Shown one piece after another: positions 25,209 through 34,424 of a stretch of DNA of 64,000 nucleotides; the first letter of the stretch is position 1; every line of letters starts with the position of its first letter. The notes beneath the pieces were generated by a model that worked only from the letters and a program-made list of their open reading frames with translations, did not search any database and was not told where the DNA came from. The DNA lies in assembly GCA_018993265.1 (NCBI GenBank), contig JAGKSW010000035.1, forward strand, positions 51,060 through 115,059. The letters run 5' to 3'. Source of the DNA: Nostoc sp. TH1S01 (GTDB taxonomy: Bacteria; Cyanobacteriota; Cyanobacteriia; Cyanobacteriales; Nostocaceae). The position numbers were made by a program, and so were the translations under genes.

Positions 25209-25393
25209 GAGGAAAATTGTAGCGAATGATAAGAATTACAAAAAGTGTGAAGTCAGAAGTCAGAAAGAGGAAAAGGCGGAGGGAGCAGATGGGAAGGACT
25301 GAACGAGGCTTTTACCCATGTTCATGCTCTGCACCCTACGCCCCCTGCTTCTTCTGGTCAGGAGTCAGAAAAATTACTTTCATCTTCTACTTT

Positions 25394-25436
25394 CCAGTCC
25401 CTAGTCCCTAGTCCCTAATCCCTAATCTCTACTCCC
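25394..25436 (+). repeat. STRR heptamer repeat (CCCTAGT/CCCTAAT)
   Basis: Consecutive CAGTCCCTAGTCCC-type heptamers (period 7, drifting to CCCTAAT) end exactly at the hisIE stop. Such short tandem repeats are characteristic of heterocystous cyanobacteria. Confidence 0.7.
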
Positions 25437-26087
25437 CTAACGTCTTCGTTCTTGCAGCTTCCGATAAACAGCCTTTAAATCAACTTGATGATGAGCCAAG
25501 GCAACCAAGGTGTGATATAGCAAATCCGCTACCTCACCTGCAATGGCCTCTGGCTCATCATCCTTAAAAGCCATCACCACCTCAGCCGATTCTTCGCCAA
25601 TCTTTTTCAAAATCTTGTTATCGCCGCCTGCGAATAACTTGCAGGTATAAGAACTTTCTGTGGGGTTGTCACGGCGATCGCAAATCACCTGAAACACCTG
25701 AGATAATGTATCTGCTGGTGGTGGTGTAATTTTGCCCTCTACTTGATGAAAACAACTACGTTCACCCGTATGGCAAGCAATATCTCCGATTTGCTCCACC
25801 CCAATTAACAAAGCATCACTATCACAGTCATAGCGAATGCTTTGAACTTTCTGAATATGTCCCGAAGTCCCGCCTTTATGCCATAACTCTTGACGAGAAC
25901 GACTCCAAAACCAAGTTTCTCCAGTTTCCAAAGTCTTTTGTAACGACTCCCGATTCATCCACGCCATCATCAAGACTGTGCCATCCAAATAGTCCTGCAC
26001 AATGGCCGCCACCAAACCCCGTTCGTCGTAGCGAATTTCTTCAACGGGAATAGCATGACGGAATGAATGTGGTTCGGTAGAAAACAT
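25437..26087 (-). CDS. hisIE: Bifunctional phosphoribosyl-AMP cyclohydrolase / phosphoribosyl-ATP pyrophosphatase
   Basis: This 216-residue protein performs histidine biosynthesis steps 2 and 3. The HisI half (about 1-120) has [37 protein letters not shown] with its metal and substrate residues, DCDSDALL and CHTGERSCF with the Zn cysteines. The HisE half (about 127-216) has [32 protein letters not shown] and [11 protein letters not shown]. Both halves are complete, so it should be active. It stands alone rather than in a his operon, as is normal in cyanobacteria. Confidence 0.95.
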   Translation of the reverse strand: MFSTEPHSFRHAIPVEEIRYDERGLVAAIVQDYLDGTVLMMAWMNRESLQKTLETGETWFWSRSRQELWHKGGTSGHIQKVQSIRYDCDSDALLIGVEQIGDIACHTGERSCFHQVEGKITPPPADTLSQVFQVICDRRDNPTESSYTCKLFAGGDNKILKKIGEESAEVVMAFKDDEPEAIAGEVADLLYHTLVALAHHQVDLKAVYRKLQERRR

Positions 26088-26183
26088 ACCAACTTACTTG
26101 CTCTAACAACAATGATTAATGGATTCACGATACCATTCTCAATATGACAGCTGGCATGTTTTATGAAAATGAAAATTTATTAT

Positions 26184-26378
26184 CTAGCCAGAAACAACAA
26201 CATTTCTGTCCATTGCAGACTGAATCTTAACAGCACTTAACGCAACTTGGTGAGCTTTCGATGCTTCACCATACCAATGGAGAGCTGAGTTAAAGGCTGC
26301 ACGGTAAAGTTCCTGGTATGCCTCAGACAACCGAGTTCGGATTTCTAAAGGCAAGTCTTCATTGGACTTATACAACAT
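26184..26378 (-). CDS. chaB: ChaB-like protein
   Basis: This 64-residue protein begins MLYKSNEDLPLEIRTRLSEA, with LYRAAFNSALHWYG following. This matches the ChaB domain, a small fold named from the E. coli cation-transport regulator, whose true role is unclear. The helical C-terminus ends in KIQSAMDRNVVV. It is divergent from hemL. Confidence 0.75.
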   Translation of the reverse strand: MLYKSNEDLPLEIRTRLSEAYQELYRAAFNSALHWYGEASKAHQVALSAVKIQSAMDRNVVVSG

Positions 26379-26486
26379 AGTTGTTATTTTCCTGGTTCAG
26401 CTATTTATATAGGATAGAAATTATGCACAGTATTTAACCCTATCCTAAGATAGAGCTTTTTTCTTTCTCACTTTTAGGAGATAACC

Positions 26487-27785
26487 TTGGTAAACACCAC
26501 AATTAAAACCACAAAATCACAAGAAATCTTCGCCGCCGCTCAAAACCTCATGCCAGGAGGAGTTAGTTCTCCTGTAAGAGCATTTAAATCTGTAGGTGGT
26601 CAACCCATAGTCTTTGACCATGTTAAAGGGGCATACATCTGGGATGTTGATGGCAACCAATACATCGACTATGTAGGCACTTGGGGGCCTGCTATTTGCG
26701 GACACACTCATCCAGAAGTGATCTCAGCACTTCATGAAGCTTTAGAAAAAGGTACTAGTTTTGGTGCGCCGTCAGTCCTAGAAAATGTCCTAGCAGAGAT
26801 GGTCATTGACGCTGTTCCCAGCATCGAAATGGTCAGATTTGTCAACTCTGGGACAGAAGCTTGTATGGCAGTTTTGCGGCTGATGCGAGCTTTTACCAAT
26901 CGTGAGAAAATCATCAAATTTGAAGGCTGTTACCACGGACATGCTGATATGTTCTTGGTCAAAGCTGGTTCCGGTGTAGCGACCCTGGGTTTACCCGACT
27001 CCCCAGGAGTACCCAAATCAGCAACTAGCAACACCCTAACAGCTCCTTTCAATGACCTGGAAGCAGTCAAAGCATTATTTGAAGAAAACCGCGACCAGAT
27101 TGCTGGTGTCATTCTAGAGCCAGTAGTTGGTAATGCTGGGTTTATTCCTCCTGATGCTGGTTTTCTAGAAGGTCTGCGGGAACTCACCCATGAGCATGGC
27201 GCTTTATTAGTGTTTGATGAAGTCATGACAGGTTTCCGTATCGCCTATGGTGGCGCTCAAGAGAAATTTGGCATTACTCCCGATTTGACAACACTGGGTA
27301 AAGTCATCGGTGGTGGTTTACCAGTCGGAGCTTACGGAGGACGGCGAGATATTATGTCGATGATTGCTCCCGCAGGCCCTGTGTACCAAGCCGGAACTCT
27401 TTCCGGGAATCCTTTGGCGATGACAGCTGGGATTAAAACCCTGGAATTGTTACAAAAACCTGGTACTTATGAGTATCTTGACCGAATTACTCAAAAACTA
27501 GCTGACGGTTTACTGCAAATTGCCCAAGAAACTGGTCATGCTGCTTGTGGTGGTCACATTAGTGCCATGTTTGGCTTATTTTTCACTTCTGGGCCTGTGC
27601 ATAACTACGAAGATGCCAAAAAGTCAGATACTGCCAAATTTGGACGTTTTCATCGCGGAATGCTAGAACGTGGTGTTTATTTAGCACCTTCTCAGTTTGA
27701 GGCTGGGTTTACTTCTTTGGCGCATACTGAAGAAGATATTGAGCAGACTCTAGCTGTTGCAAGGGAAGTATTGTCTAATCTGTGA
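26487..27785 (+). CDS. hemL: Glutamate-1-semialdehyde 2,1-aminomutase
   Basis: This 432-residue PLP enzyme makes 5-aminolevulinate, the first committed precursor of haem, chlorophyll and bilins. It starts at TTG (26487) with a good AGGAG eight bases upstream, which fixes the start. Motifs seen are [72 protein letters not shown], the PLP-Lys region [18 protein letters not shown] (about 270-287), and the substrate loop [10 protein letters not shown]. It is full length with nothing unusual except the TTG start. Confidence 0.96.
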   Translation: MVNTTIKTTKSQEIFAAAQNLMPGGVSSPVRAFKSVGGQPIVFDHVKGAYIWDVDGNQYIDYVGTWGPAICGHTHPEVISALHEALEKGTSFGAPSVLENVLAEMVIDAVPSIEMVRFVNSGTEACMAVLRLMRAFTNREKIIKFEGCYHGHADMFLVKAGSGVATLGLPDSPGVPKSATSNTLTAPFNDLEAVKALFEENRDQIAGVILEPVVGNAGFIPPDAGFLEGLRELTHEHGALLVFDEVMTGFRIAYGGAQEKFGITPDLTTLGKVIGGGLPVGAYGGRRDIMSMIAPAGPVYQAGTLSGNPLAMTAGIKTLELLQKPGTYEYLDRITQKLADGLLQIAQETGHAACGGHISAMFGLFFTSGPVHNYEDAKKSDTAKFGRFHRGMLERGVYLAPSQFEAGFTSLAHTEEDIEQTLAVAREVLSNL

Positions 27786-27793
27786 AAATAGAC

Positions 27794-27860
27794 GCTAGAG
27801 GTTAGGGGTTAGAGGTTAGAGAAAAACCCTAGCCCCCAGTCTCTAGCCTTTAGCCCCTAA
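27794..27860. repeat. Heptamer-rich inverted repeat between hemL and the metallothionein gene
   Basis: GCTAGAGGTTAGGGGTTAGA on the left faces CCCTAGCCCC and CTCTAGCC repeats on the right, so STRR heptamers of opposite sense form a hairpin between two convergent genes. It probably acts as a two-way terminator. Confidence 0.55.
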
Positions 27861-28022
27861 TCAACAACCACAGCCACTATGGCCACAGCCTTTTTGGGTT
27901 TTATGGCCTTCCGCACAACCTTCAGAGCAATAGTATTTGCCATCTTTGTTAATAGCCTCTTCAACAGAAACAATACAAAGGCAATTCGGGCAGGCACATT
28001 TCATTTGAGCTACAGTTGTCAT
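27861..28022 (-). CDS. smtA: SmtA-type bacterial metallothionein
   Basis: This 53-residue protein is read from the ATG (complement of 28020-28022) to the stop at 27861. It contains nine Cys (9, 11, 14, 16, 32, 36, 46, 51, 53) and two late His (40, 48). This is the same inventory as the Zn4Cys9His2 cluster of Synechococcus SmtA. The C-P-N-C-x-C motif, the YYCSEGCAEGH zinc-finger-like knuckle and the GCGHSGCGC tail are all typical. It sequesters zinc and cadmium in the cytosol. An SmtB-type palindrome lies about 40 bases upstream. A plus-strand frame across it is a shadow. Confidence 0.93.
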   Translation of the reverse strand: MTTVAQMKCACPNCLCIVSVEEAINKDGKYYCSEGCAEGHKTQKGCGHSGCGC

Positions 28023-28061
28023 AATTTTCTCCACTTAATCTTGAGATTGTTTTATAACATG

Positions 28062-28075
28062 TGAATATCTGTTCA
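28062..28075 (-). promoter_or_regulatory. SmtB/ArsR-type operator upstream of smtA
   Basis: On the minus strand the core is TGAACAGATATTCA, an imperfect palindrome that closely matches the TGAACA-N2-TATTCA type operator of cyanobacterial smt/zia promoters. It lies 40-53 bases before the smtA start. Metal-free SmtB-type repressor would bind here and release on Zn(II). No smtB gene is visible in the window. Confidence 0.65.
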
Positions 28076-28363
28076 GATGTTAATTAACATAACAAATAGC
28101 AAGAGCTTTACTTACGTAACTGTAAAAATACGTAAGAGTTTTAGCTGACAATTACTTATTACACAAATAGCTGGATCACTACTGACGATCGCGCCTCAAA
28201 TCAGCTATCTTGTTGTGATGATCGCTTAGATAAACCAGTCAAACTTTAGGAACTCTTCAAAGGATTTCCAGCATAAATTACCTGCCCAGAGTAGGTTTTG
28301 GTTTAAATAATTAAAAGGGAGCGTTACGCTCCTAGCCATTTTCGCGCAGCGAGTTGACAGTGC

Positions 28364-29956
28364 ATGAGCTACTGCTTAAATCCAACCTGTCCCCATCCAG
28401 AAAATGTTGTATATAGCCAAAGGTGTCAGTCTTGCGGCTCGCGCCTACTGCTGCGCGATCGCTATCGGGTAAGCAAACCGTTAGGCCAAGGAGGCTTTGG
28501 CGCAACCTTTTTAGCTCAGGATGAAGCTTTACCAGGAGAACCTAGTTGTGTTATCAAGCAACTACGCCCGTCAGGAAACGCACCCCATGTTTTGCAAATG
28601 GCGCGAGAACTATTCGAGCGAGAAGCTAGAACTTTGGGTAAAATTGGTAACCATCCACAAGTCCCCAGGTTACTGGACTATTTTGAAGAACAGGAGCAAT
28701 TCTATCTAGTTCAAGAATATATTAGCGGTGCGACCTTGCAACAGGAAGTCAAAGCTAATGGAGTATTAACTGAAGTTGGCGTTAAACAATTTTTGAGTGA
28801 GATGTTACCTGTGCTGCAATACATCCACGAGCAGAAGGTAATTCATCGTGATATCAAACCAGCCAACTTAATTCGCCGGACTCAAGATGCCAGAATGGTG
28901 CTAATTGACTTTGGTGCTGTCAAAAACCAAGTTACTCAAGCTCCAGCCAGCCAATCAGGACAGACCGCCTTAACCGCCTATGCAATTGGTACCCCTGGTT
29001 TCGCACCACCAGAACAAATGGCGATGCGTCCGGTTTACGCTAGTGATATCTACGCCCTAGGAGTCACCTGTATTTATTTACTCACTAGCAAAACTCCCAA
29101 AGATTTAGATTACAATCCCACCACAGGTGAAATGATGTGGGAGCAGTTGGTGCATGTGAGTGATCACTTAACAGGTGTATTGCGAAAAATGTTAGATGTT
29201 TCGGTTCGCAATCGCTACCAGTCAGCAGCAGACGTTCTCCGAGCATTAGAAATGGAGCCTTACTTAGATAGTTTGGCGAAAAGCTTACTAGTAAAAACTG
29301 ACACTAATTCTAAAGAAAAAACATCGCAGCGCGGAGATAACTCGGCTATTTTATGCAGCAATCCTTCTGCGGTAGGGGGTACTGCTACCGGAGTAGCACA
29401 GGTAGCAGCAGCAATTCGCGCTAGACGAGCTAAAATTGCCGAGGCTGCTAGCTCTGTAGGTAAACCAGGAATGTTACCTAACAGTCATAGTAATACTGCA
29501 AATAATCAACAATCTAAAGCTGGGCGCAGATTAGATAGCCAAACTTTATTAACAGCTTATCTCAAAGGAAGAAGAGATTTTGCTTTACATAATTTAAACT
29601 TCCTGAATCTCCAAGGTAGTGAATTATCAGAAACCAATTTCCATTCGGCTCAACTACAAAGCACGAATCTCCAAGGCGCAAATCTTTACAATAGCGATTT
29701 TGGTAGGGCTAGTCTCACTCGCGCCAATCTTCGAGATGCTAATTTAAGCAAAGCTTATTTTAACCATGCTGATTTAGAAGGAGCAGACCTGCGGGGTGCG
29801 GATCTAAGTTATGCCCATTTGAGCAATGCTAATTTAAGAGGCGCTAATTTGTGTGGCGCTAATCTGACAGGTGCCAAAATTTTAGATGAGCAACTAGCAC
29901 TAGCAAAAACTAATTGGATGACAATACGTCCCAATGGTAAACGTGGCTTATTGTGA
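28364..29956 (+). CDS. SpkB-like serine/threonine kinase with Cys motif and pentapeptide repeats
   Basis: This protein has 530 residues. A four-Cys zinc-ribbon-like N-terminus (C4, C9, C21, C24) precedes a kinase domain (about 33-300). That domain has the GQGGFGATF loop, Lys65 in VIKQL, the catalytic Asp163 in HRDIKPANL, DFGAVK and an APPEQ motif. A linker (about 310-395) leads to ~20 pentapeptide repeats (A-[DN]-L-x-x type, about 405-515). The layout equals Synechocystis SpkB, linked to oxidative-stress phosphorylation. No transmembrane helix is seen. The start is preceded by a GGGAGCGTTACGCTCC hairpin (28317-28332). Confidence 0.92.
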   Translation: MSYCLNPTCPHPENVVYSQRCQSCGSRLLLRDRYRVSKPLGQGGFGATFLAQDEALPGEPSCVIKQLRPSGNAPHVLQMARELFEREARTLGKIGNHPQVPRLLDYFEEQEQFYLVQEYISGATLQQEVKANGVLTEVGVKQFLSEMLPVLQYIHEQKVIHRDIKPANLIRRTQDARMVLIDFGAVKNQVTQAPASQSGQTALTAYAIGTPGFAPPEQMAMRPVYASDIYALGVTCIYLLTSKTPKDLDYNPTTGEMMWEQLVHVSDHLTGVLRKMLDVSVRNRYQSAADVLRALEMEPYLDSLAKSLLVKTDTNSKEKTSQRGDNSAILCSNPSAVGGTATGVAQVAAAIRARRAKIAEAASSVGKPGMLPNSHSNTANNQQSKAGRRLDSQTLLTAYLKGRRDFALHNLNFLNLQGSELSETNFHSAQLQSTNLQGANLYNSDFGRASLTRANLRDANLSKAYFNHADLEGADLRGADLSYAHLSNANLRGANLCGANLTGAKILDEQLALAKTNWMTIRPNGKRGLL

Positions 29957-30030
29957 TTCAAGGGTGAAAACTTGAAGATAGATTTTTACCTAATTTAAAA
30001 ACTAAATATTAATCGGTATTAGTTTGGATG

Positions 30031-30059
30031 AATTAAGTATTGAGTATCAATACTTAATT
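30031..30059 (+). terminator. Intrinsic terminator after the kinase gene
   Basis: AATTAAGTATTGA pairs perfectly with TCAATACTTAATT around GTA, followed by TTTGCTTTT. It lies about 75 bases after the stop codon. The rest of the gap to 30369 is AT-rich and shows no gene. Confidence 0.7.
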
Positions 30060-30369
30060 TTTGCTTTTGTATTAATGCGGAAACTTATACTGTAAATTTA
30101 ATCTTTCTAATATTACTTAAGAAATAGTTAAATTATTCTTAATGATAAGTATCTGTTAAAATTAGACTACAGTCATTTACAATATAAAACAAAGTTAAAC
30201 AATTTTTTTAAAAATAAATTGGCATAAGATTCATATTAAATCCCACATTTTAAGTAGGAACGCTTAGTATGAATCGCCGAATTTCATTTTATTGAGTTGC
30301 TAATTTTTTTAAAAAGTAGCACAAACAAAAAATGCAATTGTTCCTGATTGTAGGCTGAGAAAGAAGTTC

Positions 30370-31152
30370 ATGACCGACATCAGTAAATCAAATCTATTCA
30401 CACTAAGAACATCAGGCAAAATCGCTGAGTTACAAAGTAAGGAAATAGAACGAAAATTAAGTTTATATCAGGTATTTGTCAAGTTATACGAACACCACAG
30501 TGGGCTTCTAGAAGAAATTCTTCAGAAGGAAGACCTATCATTATCTATTGTGCCAGGGCTAAACTCAAGTTATGTACAGGGTGTAGTAGATAATGGCAAG
30601 GTTTACTTAATAACTAACTTGAGCGAAAACAAAACCCAAACTTTATTGCAACCACAACAAATTTGGACAATCGGACGCGATCGCCACTGTGGTATCTGTA
30701 TTAGTGATAAGTATCTGTCTCGTCGCCATGCAGCCATTCAATATATAGATACAGAGGATGCACCAGGCTTTTACTTAGTCGATTTCAAAAGTACGAATGG
30801 TTCCTTTGTAAATGGCGAATGTGTCTATCAAAAAATTAGACTCAAAGAAGGCGATCGCGTTCGCATAGGTAGTCTGACTTTTCATTTTTTCTATAATCAG
30901 ACTTCTCGCACCTTACCAACGGTAGCAATGGAATTACTCATGCAGTTGTCATCTCGCAAAAGCTGTAATGTAGACGATACATTGAGTAATTTTGCTCCAG
31001 AAAAATACTTACCTGAAATTACTGATCAAGCTATTCCATTTACCAAAAACTTTAGCTTAGACTATCAAAATAGTAATGATGGTTTTAGCTCAGAACAAAA
31101 ATCAGATATTTTAGATAGATTTTTCAGCCAAGGTACACCTTCGCCAATATGA
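30370..31152 (+). CDS. FHA-domain protein
   Basis: This protein has 260 residues. Residues about 1-70 are helical and of no known type. An FHA domain (about 85-180) follows, with the phosphothreonine-binding set: Arg in TIGRDRHCGI, SRRHAAI, and the STNGSFVNG loop, then GDRVRIGSLTFHF. The C-terminal ~80 residues are polar. FHA domains bind phosphothreonine, so the upstream SpkB-like kinase is a plausible partner, though each gene has its own terminator or promoter spacer. Confidence 0.88.
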   Translation: MTDISKSNLFTLRTSGKIAELQSKEIERKLSLYQVFVKLYEHHSGLLEEILQKEDLSLSIVPGLNSSYVQGVVDNGKVYLITNLSENKTQTLLQPQQIWTIGRDRHCGICISDKYLSRRHAAIQYIDTEDAPGFYLVDFKSTNGSFVNGECVYQKIRLKEGDRVRIGSLTFHFFYNQTSRTLPTVAMELLMQLSSRKSCNVDDTLSNFAPEKYLPEITDQAIPFTKNFSLDYQNSNDGFSSEQKSDILDRFFSQGTPSPI

Positions 31153-31251
31153 AGATACCAGTGAACAGTTATCAGAAGAAAATTCAGGAGTCAGAAACCA
31201 GAATTCAGAATTAACTTTAGTGCGCGTGGTGGGTGAATAGTTTTATAGCAA

Positions 31252-31274
31252 AGTGCTGAGTGCTGAGTGCTGAG
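31252..31274 (+). repeat. STRR (GTGCTGA)n
   Basis: About three tandem AGTGCTG heptamers lie in the spacer between the FHA gene and recA, followed by an inverted ACTCAG. The same heptamer recurs at 57695-57732 and, inverted, at the end of rsmA. The remaining spacer (31275-31447) shows no gene. Confidence 0.7.
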
Positions 31275-31447
31275 TAGGAACTCAGTATTTTCAGGAGTTT
31301 CAGCCACAAACATAGTCCTAACCTATGCTTCGACTGCTATAACAACTGGAAATTCTTCAATTAGTGGCGGAAACAGACCCACCACTAATTGATTTTCTAT
31401 TCTGACTGCTGAATTCTTCAATATTTATAACTGCTCACTGGTCAATA

Positions 31448-32518
31448 CTATTCTTCTTCGTATTCTTCTTCCTCATCTTCTTCATTAACTTTAGATACAG
31501 AATTAGCAGAAACAACAGCACCCATATCTAGTTTCTGGCGCACTTGCTGTTTAATTTGTTCAGCGAATTCCGGCTTTTCTTCTAAATATTTAATTGCGTT
31601 ATCTCGACCTTGAGAAATATTGTCGCCGTTGTAGCTATACCAAGCGCCCTTGCGGGTTAACACACCTGTTTCTTCAGCTATATCGACCAAACAACCTAAA
31701 ATTGAAACTCCCTTACCAAAAATAATGTCAAATTCCGCCACTCTAAAAGGAGGTGCGACTTTGTTTTTCGCAACTTTCACCTTAACGCGGTTGCCAAATT
31801 CATCTGTACCTTTTTTCAAGGTTTGAATGCGGCGAATATCTAAACGCACAGAAGCGTAAAATTTCAATGCGTTACCACCAGTAGTAGTTTCTGGGCTACC
31901 GTAGGTAACACCGATTTTTTGCCGCAACTGGTTGATGAAAATTACGGTACAACCAGATTTACCAATATTCCCAGTAATTTTACGGAGAGCTTGGCTCATC
32001 AAACGTGCTTGTAAACCGACATGAGCGTCTCCCATATCGCCTTCAATTTCAGCGCGGGGAACTAATGCTGCTACTGAGTCGATAACTACAATGTCAACCG
32101 CAGATGAGCGTACCAGTTGATCAACAATTTCTAAAGCTGCTTCTCCTGTATCTGGTTGGGAAACCAGTAAATTTTCGATATCTACACCTAAAGCAGCAGC
32201 ATAAGTAGGATCTAGAGCGTGTTCAGCATCCACAAAGGCAGCAATCCCACCTTGTCTTTGCACCTCAGCGAGCGCGTGTAGTGCGACTGTCGTTTTACCA
32301 GAACTTTCTGGGCCATAAATCTCAATTACCCGCCCTTTGGGTAAACCACCACCGAGGGCTAAATCTAAGGTGAGGGCTCCAGTGGAAATTGTCTCCACCC
32401 GCATCCGGGTTGCATCGCCCAGGCGCATAATAGCTCCTTTACCGAAGCTGCGCTCAATCTGGTTGAGTACCATATTCAGGGCTTTTTGCTTGCCAGAAGT
32501 GTCTGTATTGATAGCCAT
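31448..32518 (-). CDS. recA: Recombinase A
   Basis: This 356-residue protein drives homologous strand exchange. Seen are [16 protein letters not shown] (Walker A, about 69-84), [17 protein letters not shown] (Walker B), the L1 loop region, the L2 region ending [12 protein letters not shown], and the MAW signature position near DAEHALDP. The C-terminus is very acidic (a run of Asp/Glu, about 346-356) as in other bacteria. It is full length, with no intein and no LexA-like palindrome obvious upstream. It is divergent from xseA. Confidence 0.97.
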   Translation of the reverse strand: MAINTDTSGKQKALNMVLNQIERSFGKGAIMRLGDATRMRVETISTGALTLDLALGGGLPKGRVIEIYGPESSGKTTVALHALAEVQRQGGIAAFVDAEHALDPTYAAALGVDIENLLVSQPDTGEAALEIVDQLVRSSAVDIVVIDSVAALVPRAEIEGDMGDAHVGLQARLMSQALRKITGNIGKSGCTVIFINQLRQKIGVTYGSPETTTGGNALKFYASVRLDIRRIQTLKKGTDEFGNRVKVKVAKNKVAPPFRVAEFDIIFGKGVSILGCLVDIAEETGVLTRKGAWYSYNGDNISQGRDNAIKYLEEKPEFAEQIKQQVRQKLDMGAVVSANSVSKVNEEDEEEEYEEE

Positions 32519-32834
32519 TACTGCCTCTATCTATATATATCGATTTATGGAGTGTGAGATTTGGAGTTGAAGTAGAACAGATATACTATTTTAGCCAGAA
32601 AATGCGGAAATAGGATTTCTTCAAGAAATAAACGTCACAACATCGTAACGCGATCGCTACTTAATTTGATTAGTTTTTACCCCCCTCAACTATTATGGCT
32701 TCCACCACGTCTGCTGTTATTCCCTCCACAAGAAAATTTTATCTGGGGTGTTTATGACTACCAAGCTTGAAAATACACGGTTTTGTTAGGATTTGGATAG
32801 GAGTTTCGCTAGTTTATTTTACCCCCCTTGATTG

Positions 32835-34082
32835 ATGACTTCTGATTTTACTGACTCTGTAACTTTCAATACAGCACTTTCGGTTGCTGGTTTAACTGAT
32901 TATATCCGTTTGCTGTTAGAGCAAGATGAACAACTACGACAAGTTTGGATAACAGGGGAAGTTTCCAGCGCCAATCACCATCGGAGTGGTTTATTTTTTA
33001 CACTCCAAGACCCGGATGGGACAGCAGCGATTAAGTGCGTAGCGTGGAATAGTCAAGTAGCAAAACTAGTGCAGATTCCGGCGGTTGGCGAACAGATAAT
33101 TATTTTAGGGAGTATTCGCCTGTATCCGCAAAGGGGAGAGTATCAGTTAACGGTTTGGCAAGCTTTACCCGCGGGTGTGGGTTTACAAGCACTACGCTAT
33201 CAACAATTACGTAACCGCTTGTTGTCAGAAGGGTTATTTGACCCGCAAAAAAAACGGCCGCTGCCGCCCCATCCCCAAATTATTGCAGTTGTAACTTCAC
33301 CCACAGCAGCGGCTTGGGGTGATATTCAAAAAACTCTCAGGCACAGATATCCTGGGTTACAAGTATTATTTTCGCCCGCCACAGTACAGGGTGAACAAGC
33401 ACCAGAATCGATAGTCAAAGCGATCGCACGAGTCGAAAAAGATGGTCGAGCCGAAGTGCTAATTTTATCACGGGGTGGTGGTGCAGTTGAGGAATTAGCT
33501 TGCTTTAATGATGAGCGAGTTGTCAGGGCTGTGGCGGAGTGTTCTATCCCGGTAATTACTGGGATTGGTCATCAACGAGATGAATCTTTAGTCGATTTAG
33601 CGGCTGATGTCTGCGTACATACACCAACCGCAGCCGCAGAATTAGTTGTACCGTCGCTATCAGAATTGTATACTCAACATCAGCAGCGAATTGATGCTTT
33701 GTATGATGCAGTATATGAGGTGAGGACATCGGCAGTAAATCAACTGCAAATATTACGTAATCGCTTGCAAAGAGTAGGGTTAGATAGACAAGTCAAACAA
33801 GAAATGCAAAAGTTAGGCTGGAAGCGTCAGCAACTTTTGCAAGTTACTAGCAAGCGATCGCAACAAGCCACACAACACTTAGAATTGTTGCGCCAGAAGT
33901 TAGCCACCCTTGACCCGAAAGCCGTATTAAAGCGAGGTTATGCAGTGGTACGTCAAGAAAATGGGGCGATCGCACGTACTGCAACTGAGTTAACTGTTGG
34001 GCAAGAATTGTTGGTTCAGTTAGGACAGGGAGACGTTAAAGTGAAAGTTACGGAAGTGACGACAAAAACCCAAAAAGATTAA
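32835..34082 (+). CDS. xseA: Exodeoxyribonuclease VII large subunit
   Basis: This protein has 415 residues from the ATG at 32835; a TTG directly before it would add one residue. The N-terminal OB-fold ([20 protein letters not shown]) is followed by the nuclease domain with [39 protein letters not shown] and [22 protein letters not shown], then [14 protein letters not shown]. Long coiled-coil helices (about 270-360) come next, and the [10 protein letters not shown] end follows. It partners with XseB to degrade single-stranded DNA. Stop and next start overlap (TAATG). Confidence 0.95.
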   Translation: MTSDFTDSVTFNTALSVAGLTDYIRLLLEQDEQLRQVWITGEVSSANHHRSGLFFTLQDPDGTAAIKCVAWNSQVAKLVQIPAVGEQIIILGSIRLYPQRGEYQLTVWQALPAGVGLQALRYQQLRNRLLSEGLFDPQKKRPLPPHPQIIAVVTSPTAAAWGDIQKTLRHRYPGLQVLFSPATVQGEQAPESIVKAIARVEKDGRAEVLILSRGGGAVEELACFNDERVVRAVAECSIPVITGIGHQRDESLVDLAADVCVHTPTAAAELVVPSLSELYTQHQQRIDALYDAVYEVRTSAVNQLQILRNRLQRVGLDRQVKQEMQKLGWKRQQLLQVTSKRSQQATQHLELLRQKLATLDPKAVLKRGYAVVRQENGAIARTATELTVGQELLVQLGQGDVKVKVTEVTTKTQKD

Positions 34083-34315
34083 TGGTTAAACGTAAAAGTT
34101 CCTCGGATTCAGAAGCGATCGCAAATGTGAATTACGAGGCAAAGGTGACAGAAATTGAAAAAATAATTTCCCGCATTGAGGCGGGTGAGTTGGAATTGGA
34201 AGAAGTGTTTGAACAGTTTGCAACTGCTGTTGAGTATTTACGTCAGTGTGAAAACTTTTTACAACACAGACAAAAGCAAGTAGATTTATTGATTGAAACG
34301 TTAAATGATCAGTAA
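34082..34315 (+). CDS. xseB: Exodeoxyribonuclease VII small subunit
   Basis: This 77-residue protein carries the XseB pattern: [20 protein letters not shown] then [20 protein letters not shown], two helices that pack on XseA. It is translated from the ATG overlapping the xseA stop, so the subunits are coupled. Confidence 0.93.
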   Translation: MVKRKSSSDSEAIANVNYEAKVTEIEKIISRIEAGELELEEVFEQFATAVEYLRQCENFLQHRQKQVDLLIETLNDQ

Positions 34316-34424
34316 TTTTGAGAACGATCGCACTTTTAACCCTTGAGAGATATTCTCTAGAGGCACTGATTTATAGAAAATAATTCAGTAATCAAACTAG
34401 ATTGTTCTAGTCGCCAGCATCATA

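Noticed and set aside
25226..25411. 61-residue frame upstream of hisIE
   Set aside because: Its composition is that of repeat-like spacer DNA (AGTCAGAA and CCCTAGT repeats), with no domain.
27879..28064. Plus-strand open frame across the metallothionein gene
   Set aside because: It is antisense to a 53-residue protein with the full SmtA Cys/His set, and its own translation matches nothing.
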